The notes beneath the pieces are model-generated. The model did not search any database. It was given only the letters and a program-made list of their open reading frames with translations, and had not been told where the DNA came from. Of a DNA stretch of 64,000 nucleotides, positions 1-10,584 are shown piece by piece. Origin of the DNA: Rhododendron vialii (taxonomy: Eukaryota > Streptophyta > Magnoliopsida > Ericales > Ericaceae); NCBI RefSeq assembly GCF_030253575.1, contig NC_080567.1, positions 35,555,501 to 35,619,500 of the forward strand, in the 5' to 3' direction. Made by a program: the position numbers and the translations under genes. Position 1 is the stretch's first letter. Every line of letters starts with the position of its first letter.

Positions 1-400
1 TGGAATAGAAGGAAATCCTTTAGTGCTCATTTCTTCTCAGTAATTGAAGACATTAAAAAGGTCGTATTCCTTAATGGAGATCGAAACGTCAGAACTGGAT
101 ATCCGAACCCAAATCTGTCCTGGTGACCTTGCGAGCGACTCAAATATGTTATCCAAGATGTTTCAAAAGATATCGACTTCACTTTTGTGGCAGAAGTCTT
201 GTATTAGTGGTGATACTCTTCTCTATAGCCCTGAAATTTGCAAGTCCTTGTTGGATTACTGTAAACGCGGGGCCGATGCATCACTGGCAATGGGGTACAT
301 TGTAATCAATTGATATACGAAACTCATTGCTTCTGAATTTGTTTGATGAGAGTGAGTCTTTCGTTGTGGGAAAACATGATTGTATCGCTGTGCACAAACT

Positions 401-597
401 GTCTAATAGGTGCAAGGAAAGTTCATGTTGTAGAAAGATGACAGAATCATTACCAATAGCTTGTACTTTTGTTGCATTAATCATTACCAAATTGATCATT
501 ACCAACTTGTCTAATAAGTGCAAGGAAAGTTCCCGTCTTTCTCAATTCTGAATAACCGATAGCTAGTACTTTTGTTGCATTAATCATTACCAAATTG
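401..597. repeat. Two-copy direct repeat, period about 108 bp
   Basis: The block beginning gtctaataggtgcaaggaaa at 401 recurs at about 509 as gtctaataagtgcaaggaaa. Both copies end in the same stretch (cttttgttgcattaatcatt, then accaaattga). The middle of the two copies differs, so this is an imperfect local tandem duplication, not a microsatellite. Confidence 0.75.
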
Positions 598-1168
598 AAT
601 CCAGGGTCTGCCAAGGGGTGTCAAGCTTTTGATCTAGACTAGAATTCGTACGTGTAAAAGACGTGGATTGGTAGAACGGATTGTGTAAGTGCTCCATGGG
701 ATTGCGGTTGAGGGCCTTGAAAAGCAAAAGGACAAGGCAAGACAAATGGTTAGACTTGTGCACTTGACAGAAGAAATTGGGTTGTGTCATTGTGATAAAA
801 CCCGAAATCCCCAGATGTATTGCTAAACCATAGCTTCTAATGATGCATTTGGCAGAAACCCTTGCACTGTTGTTTTTATCAAAGGAGGTTTGGCCATTCT
901 GTTTGGTAGAAGGGAGGTTAGCTTGTAATGCCAGAATTTACCATTAACCAATCTATAGAACAATTCCGAACAGCGTGGATCCTACAAAAATACATACATG
1001 TGAAAATGACCGAGAGTGTTTTGATCCAACGATTATGTTTGTAGCATCTAGGTACTGGTTATTGCCGGTTCAAAGTACATGGTAGTTCACTAAATGTTGT
1101 TCCTATTAGGTGCTATTAAGTTCACCATTTCAAAATTAATGTTTGAGCAAAGCTACCAACACAACTTT

Positions 1169-1274
1169 AAAACATGACTCCGGAACAGATACAGTTAGGT
1201 CCGGAGCCGTTCGATGCACATGGGTCCACATGCATCAAACGGTTCTGGACGCGATTGTGCCTGAAGTCGTGTTT
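1169..1274. repeat. Small foldback (hairpin) element
   Basis: The sequence from about 1169 folds back on the sequence ending near 1274, with arms of roughly 50 nt. The core arms are ggagccgttcgatgcacatg and catgcatcaaacggttctgg, which pair with a few mismatches around a very short loop. It resembles a miniature inverted-repeat element; no target duplication was clear. Related arm sequence (tgcatcggacggttctg) occurs near 14482. Confidence 0.55.
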
Positions 1275-3436
1275 ATACACTTTTTGTTACTAATGTTTAG
1301 AGGGACTACATGTAGTTGCTTAGTCACTATCATCCTTGTGCATGTTCCTTACTAATTTAGGTGGATATTTTTGTTTCATGTATTTGGCTCTTTTATGTGC
1401 CCTGCATGCTAAGATTTGGCTCTTTTACAAACTACTATATCAATATGTAATGTGTCCAAACTTGCTGTACCTTATCAAATACTGTCTCAGACCTATCAAA
1501 CGAGTTGGCAGCTGAAACCATCTTTATTATTGTAGTGGTACAAATGTAAATTTGTTGTACCGTTTGATATATATCGAAATGCATTAATCTTCAGATAATC
1601 GTGGCAAATGGGCTGCAATTCAATGTTGCACACTTTTTTTTGTACAAGCTTAATATCAAACCGTATCCAATCAATGTGTCTTTCGACGGTCGATTTTCTT
1701 GGTGAGCTCTAAAAATGAATGATTCTGATAATTGTGTGGGCCCAAAAAGGCCTACAAATAGCTCAAATTGGACAAGGGAAGGAGACTGGGCAGGAGCTCC
1801 ATCCTGTTACCAAACACCCCTTTCCTATTAAGTCTACAATCCATATCATAGAGTAGGTTTGCTCACTCTAATCTGTCACGTAAAACATGCCACGTGGTAC
1901 TCCAGGAGTATTGAATAATTTTCCCAAAAGGAAACTTCTCTGTCAAAAGATACCCAAATCTTTGTCTGAGGAAGCAGACATGCTAGACAGGATGGCAACC
2001 AAGTTTTTCGGATGAGGGACACACATAGCTGACCCATCTAAATGGGGCTCTTGTGGCCTTAGGCAACCCCATTTAGTAGCCACAAGTTTTCACTCTTGGG
2101 TGAAAATTTTAGGCTAATGTTTTTTTGCACTTTCTTCTCATCTATTTTTACTTCTTCTTTTTTCAACATTATTGATGTAAAATAACAAAATTCACCTTCT
2201 GATTGTGAAAAAGAAGTTCTGAATAAGTAGAAAAAGCCAGTTTGAAATATCACATGAATAAGAACAAAAAAGAAGAAGAGTAAAAGCGAATAAAAGAGAA
2301 GGCAAAATAAATCACCTCGTGGGTGTATGCAAGTATGATGGTTACTATATTATATTATTATGTTAGACGTGATGGTTACTCTTGAATAACGTTGTGATAA
2401 CACGTGACACTGATAACAAGTTATGATCTATTGTAATGCGTTTTTACTCGAAGAAAAAAAACACCCAGATAGATTGAATGTTATGAGCCCCATTCACCAA
2501 CCACCTCATGCACCCATGGCAATGCTCTTACCATTATTTCCGTGTTCAATGTCTTTCTTACCCTTCTTCAACATGCATCCCTTTTGATATAGGAAAATAA
2601 CATGAATGGAAAGGTATACAATTTTGGGTACATTAAATATATTTTATGTGCTCAAAGCTTGCCCATGGGTGGTCCAGATTGGACACACAAAGGCTGTAGC
2701 TTAGACCCATCCCAACAATAATTTTTGCAGAAGGTTGGAATTTGAGGAACTTTACGCACCCATTGAGGCCAAACATTTGGGGTGCATGGCTGGCTTGCTT
2801 TAACATTGCAATACTTGGTGGAAAATTATTTCACATCCTTATAACCAAGGCCCAAAAGTTCAAACAACTGGTATAAATGCCTTTTGCTGAAAAGTTGTAC
2901 TACCATTTACCACTTCTACATATATACATACCTATGCATGCGCGCATGTATCTCTTCAAATCACTTCAAATAAGCTAGTAAGTAAATTCATACACAACTC
3001 TTATCGATCAAGATGAATCAATGCGGTACTTCTTTCGTTAGCTAGTTTCACGGTCTCGCAATATGACAATTTTAATTAAATTGATGAAAATAGTGAGTTT
3101 GTCGGCGCATGCTATCGTTTGATTGGAAAAAAACACGTACTGGAAAAAAACATTGTACGTGCATGTAGCTGTAACTTTGGCAAATCGATGCGGCAATATG
3201 ATTGAAAATCTTGGCAATATTTGCAGGAGACAGCTGACAACAAATTGAATATGCGTCCAATATTTCCAAAACAAACTTAGGATACTCATTGAGTGGGTAT
3301 GTATGGAGAAGAAGTAAGTGACACACAAAGGCATGATGAGACTATGGGGGTACAATACAATTATTTGACTCACGCGGAGAGTGTGCAATGCAATGCAAGG
3401 CCAAGGACAGGTATCTGAGAGTATTATATATATATA

Positions 3437-3791
3437 GAGTTAGGTTCCGGTGAGGGATCCCTCATTTTATAAAATGCTGGACTCTCCTTTCCAATTGAAT
3501 TTCGATGATCCGAGCCGCTCAAAGTGATCAGAACGTGATTTTAAGGGTCCCTGTGAGAAATGAGCAAAAAAAAATGACCGGGAAGGGCTTTATCTGAGTA
3601 GTTTTCATTGAACGGTTCAAAAAAAAACTGCTCGGATGACGCTCTTCCCGGTCATTTTTTTTGCTGATTTCTCACGGGGACTCTTAAAATTACGTTCTGC
3701 ACACATTGAACGGTTCGGATTTTCAAAATTTGATCGGGAAATGAAAGTCCCTCATTTTAACAAAATAAGGGATCCCTCACTTGAAAATTTC
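3437..3791. mobile_element. Foldback MITE, family A copy 1
   Basis: This inverted-repeat element of about 355 bp sits between two runs of TA. The left arm has gtgagggatccctcatttta and gagccgctcaaagtgatcag. The right arm has the complementary counterparts cattgaacggttcggat and aaaataagggatccctcac. The centre carries gaacggttcaa flanked by gaccgggaag and cttcccggtc. The whole element can fold into one hairpin. It is related to the copy at about 54966-55333. The flanking TA runs suit TA-targeting (mariner/Stowaway-like) insertion, but the superfamily is not proven. Confidence 0.75.
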
Positions 3792-5952
3792 TATATATAT
3801 ATATATATATTCTTATACATTCTTGTTTATACTTGTACTCCGTCCCAAAAATAAGTGTTCGGTCCGCGAAACGAGAACTGAGTAGTCACATGTTGGCGGG
3901 TTTTGCAGACGGAGGGAGTAATGTATATGTATACATGTAATGAGTACGGGGGCCACTGTTGTGATCAGTTTGAGGGCCATTGTCTCAGAGAAGGGTGGTG
4001 GTACTGCTAATTTAGTGGATCCCCTTGGGGCCATTTGGGATTCTGGGTATGGTCATTCGACCTGTACGAGCTAGCCAAGAAAATTATATGATCAGCTTTA
4101 CTTTAATAAAAGGTTAGTTATGATCTAGTAGTCACATATTGCAAAGCGAAGACTATTGTTCTTAATTAGCACCAGATAGCAATCTGCAGAAGAGTGCCCT
4201 ACCGTCGAGGTTGAAGTAAAGGTCTCTACCGCATGCTACGGGCACGTAAGAATATGTTTAGTTCAACCAAATAACTATTGAGACTTGAACCCAAGTATTG
4301 AGCGAGAAATTGATTATCCAGTGAAATGACCCCCTGTCGGTCAATGAGCATATATATGTTAGAATATGGGGATGTTTGGTTATCTCCTTGTTACATTTAT
4401 TTTGCGTTTTGCATTTTCACATTTTAGCTATTTGGATGGTAAATGCAGAATTCTTTCTGTAGAATGCATTTCCAAAATTGAAGGATACAATAATATGAGA
4501 ATCGCTCCATAGGAGCTTTTTGGATTCTCATTTTGTATTTTCTAACCACCTTTAACTCAAAAGACTAATTTAGCCCCTTATATATATATTATTTGTTAAA
4601 ATGCGGGACTCTCATTTTCCCAACATAGTCAAAATGCATCATTCTTTGTTATGAGAATCGCCACTGTTGTGATCACTAATTTAGCAACATAGTCAAACAA
4701 CACATCATAATCTATTCTTCGGATTAAACTCCAAACACTTTCCCAAATTTATTACTATTTATTCTGCATATATTATTCAAACACTATTATAAATGCATCA
4801 TCTAATTACAATTCAAACTATAATTTATTTGAAAAGCAGCTCGTTAAAAATAGCTGATGCTATTGTTCCGTTAACTATTGAGCCAACACACATGTCACAT
4901 TGTTCAAATACAAACCCCTTGCAATATTAACAAAATGAATCCAGGTTCTGTGCAATCTATTTTTTACCGGGCAACCGGTGTAATCGGATTCGTCCAAAAA
5001 TGTTGTTCATTATCCAATTTTTTCCTAAAGATTTCTTATATATATAAAAATAGTATTAACCATCTTATCGATAAAATTATTTCACAAATCTAAGCTACTC
5101 CATTTAGATATCGAGATGAGCAGTGCAGATGCAATTGCTTTATGTAATTGAAATCCAAACGACAAAAAATTAGGAGAAGTTTTTGGGTGCAAATAGGGTA
5201 TAATCCACGTGGTATTTGAGTGCGCATCTGAGTCGTCCAAACGTGTTTTGAATGCACGCTAGGTACCGCCACGTGGTACCCAATTTGCACCCAAAATTAC
5301 ATGCACTAAAGCCAAATAGAAGACATGGCTAATCAGGCTACCGAAGTAGTGACAAAGGTATTGAATGGATGGATGTTTTTACTTCCCATCTAGAATCCCC
5401 TGGCTCTGGCTCTGGGGGTGCAGGTCCACTGAGTTTTTTTTTTTTTTTTTTGTATTTGTGAGAGTGTAGGCTTTAACTTTACTTTCTTCACTTTTGCTGT
5501 CCATTCCAGCTTTACAGCTGTGAGCAAGAAAATAGAAGGAAGAAAAATAACATCATGCAAGGTGTTTTTTTTTAAATACAAAGTGTTTCGGGTTAGCCTA
5601 TGAGCACATCGGCTTCGTTTGTACAGATCCTCCTCAGTCCTTGTCCCGTTTACATGTCAGGCGAGGTGATCTTAAGAATTACTTGCAAAAAAAATCAAAC
5701 GGAATTCTTAAAATAGAGGCAGCCCATAAATCTCTAACCGTCCCAAGCCAAGACTACCAAGCGAATCCCGTATTGATTCATCTATACTTCGAAACTTTGT
5801 TTTAATGAATCAATAACAAACACAAGAGAAAGAGAGAGAGAGACACCAGGTCAAAAGGAAAGGAAAGGAAAGTTGAAGATCATTAACCATCATAATATTA
5901 GTATTCTACAATTATTGGCGTGGGGTAACACGCTCTGGCTCTGCTGAGGTTT

Positions 5953-5955
<3 letters not shown>

Positions 5956-5991
<36 letters not shown>
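5956..5991. repeat. (TC)n microsatellite
   Basis: An uninterrupted dinucleotide run of about 36 nt. A similar CT run of about the same length lies 270 bp downstream. Confidence 0.95.
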
Positions 5992-5996
<5 letters not shown>

Positions 5997-6254
5997 TATG
6001 GACTATGGAGAACTATGAATTATGATCACGAGCACTCATCTACTCCTACCATATATAGACATTAATCTGTATATAAATACTACCAGAACCTTAAAGCAAA
6101 AGAACAAAAGTAGGACCATGGACATCTTCCACACTACCAAAGATTTTTTGTCTCCCAAATTCAAATACTCCCTCCCACCTTTTTCCTTCCCACCTTTTTA
6201 TGGATTGATTGTTTGTGGTGGATGGAGGATTGCTTCATCAAACCCCATTCCAAC

Positions 6255-6256
<2 letters not shown>

Positions 6257-6294
<38 letters not shown>
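6257..6294. repeat. (CT)n microsatellite
   Basis: An uninterrupted CT run that codes only for a Ser/Leu repeat in an overlapping spurious frame. Confidence 0.95.
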
Positions 6295-6297
<3 letters not shown>

Positions 6298-6879
6298 ATT
6301 CTACTAGTACTACTTGTTTGAAGGGTTTATGGGACAGAATTTGATTTTAATTCCGTTCATTGGAAAGTTCATTTAACATTAAGGAAAATTTATTCAGTGT
6401 TCTCAAAACAATGCTAAGGCCTTCCCCACAACATAGTGGTGTGGAATCCATCACAAACTAATATTGCACGCGTACACCAACGTACGGTGAAGAAATGTTG
6501 GATTTTGCGAAACTTGATTCGGTCTTGGTTTGCCACTTCTCTGCCATTGTCATGTTTTGACCTAGCTAGTAACAAGAGTCTAGAGAGAGCGCTCCCGAAA
6601 CTAGATAGTAGTATTACAGTAATTACCGACACAACTTTAGGACATGAACTTATATTGTGTTCTTGCTTGATTTGTTCCCAGTGCGCCTATGTATGTGTGT
6701 GTTAGTAGACTCAAGCAACAAGGGGAGAAGAGGTCCCTTCCAGTTTTCCTTGTGTCCAGTCCGGTTGTTTGTACCATATTTCACCGCTTGTCGACAATCG
6801 ATCGAAAGATAGCAATTATGGAAATGCTTCCTATTTTATTATTTCGTATTAATAATATAACTAGTTTTATTTGTTTGTA

Positions 6880-7195
6880 TTTTAATAAAGTGCAGGACAC
6901 TTGGCATTCTCCTATACATTTGGAAGTTAAAAAGACACTTGTCATTGTCCTACACACTTTGAGGTTGAAGAGAAGTTATTTGGACAAGTGGCATGCTCCT
7001 ACACACTTTGGAGTTTGTGGGAAGTTATTTGAACACTTGGAAGATGATGAAGAGTAGTGAGAAGTTAGGAAGTTATTTCCTACACATTGTATTTTCTATA
7101 AATAGCCTCTTTTGGCTTCATTGTAAACCCCTTCAACAAATCAACTTTGTTATAAATTTTTGTCTACCAACCCATTCGGGTTATAACTAGGAGTA
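6880..7195 (+). other. LTR-like relic with TATA box (unconfirmed)
   Basis: Three imperfect repeats of about 50 bp share the theme 'cttggcattctcctatacat / cacttgtcattgtcctacacac / agtggcatgctcctacacac'. A good TATA box (ctataaatagcc, near 7097) and a ttgtaaaccc stretch follow. This arrangement is typical of the U3-R part of a retroelement LTR, but I see neither clear ends nor a primer-binding site. It could equally be a lone promoter-like repeat. Confidence 0.3.
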
Positions 7196-8107
7196 GGAGC
7201 AGAATTAACTTAATTTTCTTACTTTCGATGGGGATCCGTCCTTTTTGATTGTAAATCTACTTTGAAAAAATAACAAAGTCCATTTGTTATTTTTCTTCCA
7301 CTCCACCCCACTTCACTAAACCATTAATCCACTCCACCCAATCGATGGGTCGATTCCGTTCTTGAAGATTGGCGGGTGACGGTCTTCTTTTACGAGTCAA
7401 TTCATCACCACCAAAAAATAGCATTTGATTCATTCGCCATTTCTTTTCCGGTGAAATCCTGAAATACGGCAAGGAACCTCAAATCCGTTTGTGGAGACAA
7501 GCCGCATTCGCCTTTACTTTTGTTGTTGGCTTTGTTTCCCGAAATCTCCGTCGATTTCGATCGAGGGAAAAATTGGTAAACACCTGTTCGGTTTTTGGGT
7601 TATTATTTCTCGTTTTTTTCTTTCACAAATTCGTTTTGTTCGCATAGTTATCAACGTTCGATCAAGTTAATTTTTGACCTTCACGTCTTATTATCTTACT
7701 TGACGAGTTCTACAAAAATTTTGAATTCCGATTACTTTTGTGGGACAAGTAGGGGCCCACAACAGTCCAAACTAGACCGGACCGCCTTAGAAGTATGGAA
7801 CAATGTCTCGGTCTCAACCAGATAAAAAAAAAAAAGTCTTGGTCTAAGGGGGTGGATACAGAATTCAAGATATCTTTTATTTTTTATTTTTTATTATAGA
7901 TCTCAAGATATCATGGACGGTAGATGATTATTTACATAAATTGGCAGGTGGGCACGCATGCAAATAGTTAATTCCTTGGCTAACCCAACAATAAAAAAAG
8001 CATAAGTACTATTAACTTGCGAAAAAAAAGCTAGAAAACTTCCCAAGAGGATATGGCATGCTCTAATTAAGAATCCACTAATATGCTTATCATGAGTTTT
8101 TTATTTG

Positions 8108-8290
8108 GATAAACAGGTGTCCGGATTAGCTTGTGCGCACCTCGACTAATTCTGAAACTTTGAAGGTAACGACCGGGTACAACCCCCTGTGCCCACAAGG
8201 TTTGGAATGGTTGACTTCCATAAAATTCGAACATGCGACTTTATGTGCAAGCACTTATTGCATTCTCATGCCCATTTTACGAATCCCTTG
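8108..8290 (+). repeat. Dispersed SINE-like repeat
   Basis: The stretch aggtgtccggattagcttgt, followed by gcgcacctcgactaat, recurs in degenerate form at 13988-14030 (aggtattcgaactagctttc then gttcaccttgactaatcctg). Later parts (acgaccgggtacaaccccc; attcgaacatgcgac) have the look of tRNA-derived SINE boxes. Neither tail nor target duplication is clear. Confidence 0.4.
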
Positions 8291-8405
8291 GAGTCTTTGC
8301 ACAGTTGCTAAGGGGAGAAAAAAGCAAGCAAAGGGGCACGAGATCTGAGAGAGATGATTGAAAAAAGTGGACATTGGCAGTTGAAAATAAATACAGTAAA
8401 ACTCA

Positions 8406-8737
8406 GAGCCCGTTCCAAAAATCTTCTTATTTTATAAATACTTATTTTGGAGCTTTGTTTCACAAAATCAAAATAAGCAGCTTATTTTTACATTTTTAAA
8501 CTCAAAAATAATGTAAATAAAAAATAATTTTTCAATTTTTTTTGCACCGTATTAAAGATCTCAGTGAGATCTATCAAACAAGATCTATAGTGATAGAAAA
8601 ATTATTTGCATAAGCACATGATTTTTGAGCTTGAAATTACCTTTTTAAAAAATAAGTACTTATTCAACCCTTTTGTGGAACACACCTTATTATTAGACAA
8701 AAAATAAGTTCTTATTCCGGTTTTGGAACGGGCCCTC
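8406..8737. mobile_element. MITE with agcccgttcc ends, family B copy 1
   Basis: The ends are inverted repeats: agcccgttccaaaa on the left and ttttggaacgggcc on the right, with subterminal a/t-rich arms that also pair (aataagtacttatt motifs). The short flank ctcag appears on both sides, but target-site length is unsure. The interior, with gcaccgtattaaa and gatctatcaaacaagatc, recurs at about 40976-41206. There is no coding capacity. Confidence 0.7.
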
Positions 8738-8739
8738 AG

Positions 8740-9795
8740 TCTCTATAATTACTGAGAACTAAATATTAGAGGATGAAGTAATTTTGCGTTATAACCTGAC
8801 CGTTAACACAAACTTAAGATTGTTTAAGTGATTCATCGAGTTATTTAAGTAATTAAGAAGAAAACTTTTGGAAGGCATTTTGTGGGTTTTTTTTTTTTTG
8901 TTTTTGAAGAGTGAGCACTGAGTAGCACTCGTAGTAATAAGTATTATAGGAAGATAATTATCTAAATCGAACCCTAACACCTTCAAGAACTACAAGAACA
9001 AAGATAACTTATTGAGTAACACTCTATCCGCTAGAGAAATAAATAGTTATTTTTCAAATAAGTAATTATTTTTTAAATTAAATATAATTTATTGTGAGAG
9101 AATGACTTGTCTCGTAAATTAAAAAATAAATATTTAAAAAATAAGAACTTTAACGAAATATCCACTCTTTCGAAAGCAGTAAATAAATTAAATTATCAAA
9201 ATAGATGAGGAAAAGAAATCCAAAGTGAGGTCAATAACAAGATCCAATGCTCCAAAAAATAAACAATTTAAGTTCATCCAAATGGCTCCGCGGCCTTGAT
9301 CCGCTGCAGCATGGAGGGAAGCCACTGCAACAGTTCATGCAAGTGGCGCGAAAAAAAGAAAAGAGGACACATTTCTATGTACGAACCACTACATGGGTTG
9401 CCAACAAATGTTTCAGAGAGAGAGAGAGAGAGGGGGAGGATTTCGGTCGTCTCACTCTGGAGACTCTGACACCAAAGATAGAGTCACTGGCAATTTGATC
9501 CAGACATCTTGATTTTGGAATTTGACAATTTTTTGGAATTAAATTGCAAGATAAATATCTTTAAACAATCTCTAATTCCGGGGTGTGGAAATCTTGTTTT
9601 TGACTGAATCAAAAAACATGATAGAATTACGCATAAATTGATCCAAACAATCCTGACATTGCATGGTGGGGGCTCTTGTACCGAAGTCAAAACCCACAAA
9701 ATCAAACCAAAGGTCTCTCTCCCTCCCTATAGAGAATAGGGAACCACTAATAAAACCCCAATGGCCGACAATCTGTTTCTTCCCTTCACATGCAA

Positions 9796-9836
<41 letters not shown>

Positions 9837-10500
9837 CTGGGTATTAAATTATCAACGACTAGACTATAAGAACATTGGTCCGAACATTGGTCAATACATT
9901 TTAATGACCCATGTGTATCTATCTCCATCCAGCCAACTGTCTATTGCTAACCAGCTCAGAGAATTTCGATAAGAAAATCAATAATTCTAACACCACACCC
10001 ACTCACACACCCATTCACACACCTACACTCACAATAATGGTAGGGCCCACATACACTGAATGTGTAGTGTGTACGGGCTCCACTCTTATTGTGAGTGTAG
10101 GTGTGTGATTGGGTGTGTGATTGGGTGTGGTAGTAGAAGGACTCTAAGAAAATATGCATTCAGACAGGGAGAGCAACAAAAATGCATGTCTCGAATTTAC
10201 GGTAGAGGAGAATAAATATGTCCATAATAAATATTCTAGAAAGTGACTCGAGATGAAGAGACAGACACAGCCATAACATATATAGAGAAAGCAGATGGCA
10301 GATATTCTTCATTGCTTCTCTCTCTCTCTCTCTCTCCCTCTCCCTCTGTCTTTACTCTCTTTCCACTTTCTCTCTCCTAAACTGCCAGCCATTCATGCAC
10401 CCTGCCTTTTCGTCTTCTCATGTTATATTGGAAATGAATAAGAGAGCAGAGATGAATGCCAACTTAATTCTCAACATAATTAACAGGAGTAATAATTATA
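8740..10500. other. Spacer 3' of the cyclin gene
   Basis: AT-rich sequence with (GA)n at about 9416-9432, (TC)n at about 9799-9830, a foldback at 9987-10136 and a CT-rich patch near 10312-10370. No coding unit is supported on either strand. Confidence 0.55.
9987..10136. mobile_element. Small foldback MITE rich in CA/TG
   Basis: The two arms are about 55 nt each. The left arm (caccacacccactcacacac, then acctacactcacaataatgg) pairs with the right arm (tattgtgagtgtaggtgtgt, then gattgggtgtggta). The loop is about 40 nt. The 150-bp unit has no coding capacity. Its length and full-length pairing fit a MITE; superfamily unknown. Confidence 0.65.
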
Positions 10501-10505
10501 GAGTT

Positions 10506-10507
<2 letters not shown>

Positions 10508-10580
<73 letters not shown>
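10508..10580. repeat. (GA)n microsatellite abutting the cyclin stop codon
   Basis: A perfect dinucleotide run of 73 nt ends one base from the stop codon of the cyclin gene. In the mRNA sense it is about 36 CT units, so it is the very start of the 3' UTR. Confidence 0.97.

Positions 10581-10581
<1 letters not shown>

Positions 10582-10584
<3 letters not shown>

Larger units (their letters stand above)
1..3420. other. Gene-free AT-rich spacer
   Basis: No open frame here has plausible length, composition or recognisable homology. The region holds a local direct duplication (about 401-597), a small foldback (1169-1274) and AT-rich unique sequence. I see no splice-linked exon chain on either strand. 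A short 5' or 3' fragment of a gene lying left of the window cannot be excluded. Confidence 0.6.
3800..8400. other. Spacer without a supported gene
   Basis: The region holds poly-T at 5434-5451, (TC)n tracts at about 5956-5991 and 6259-6294, and a TATA-containing stretch with imperfect internal repeats (6880-7180). 7280-7700 has moderately higher GC and could be non-coding exon or repeat remnant. I found no chain of exons with conserved protein sequence. The longest frame (6689-7057, +) lies inside the repeat-like stretch and has no recognisable domain. Confidence 0.55.
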
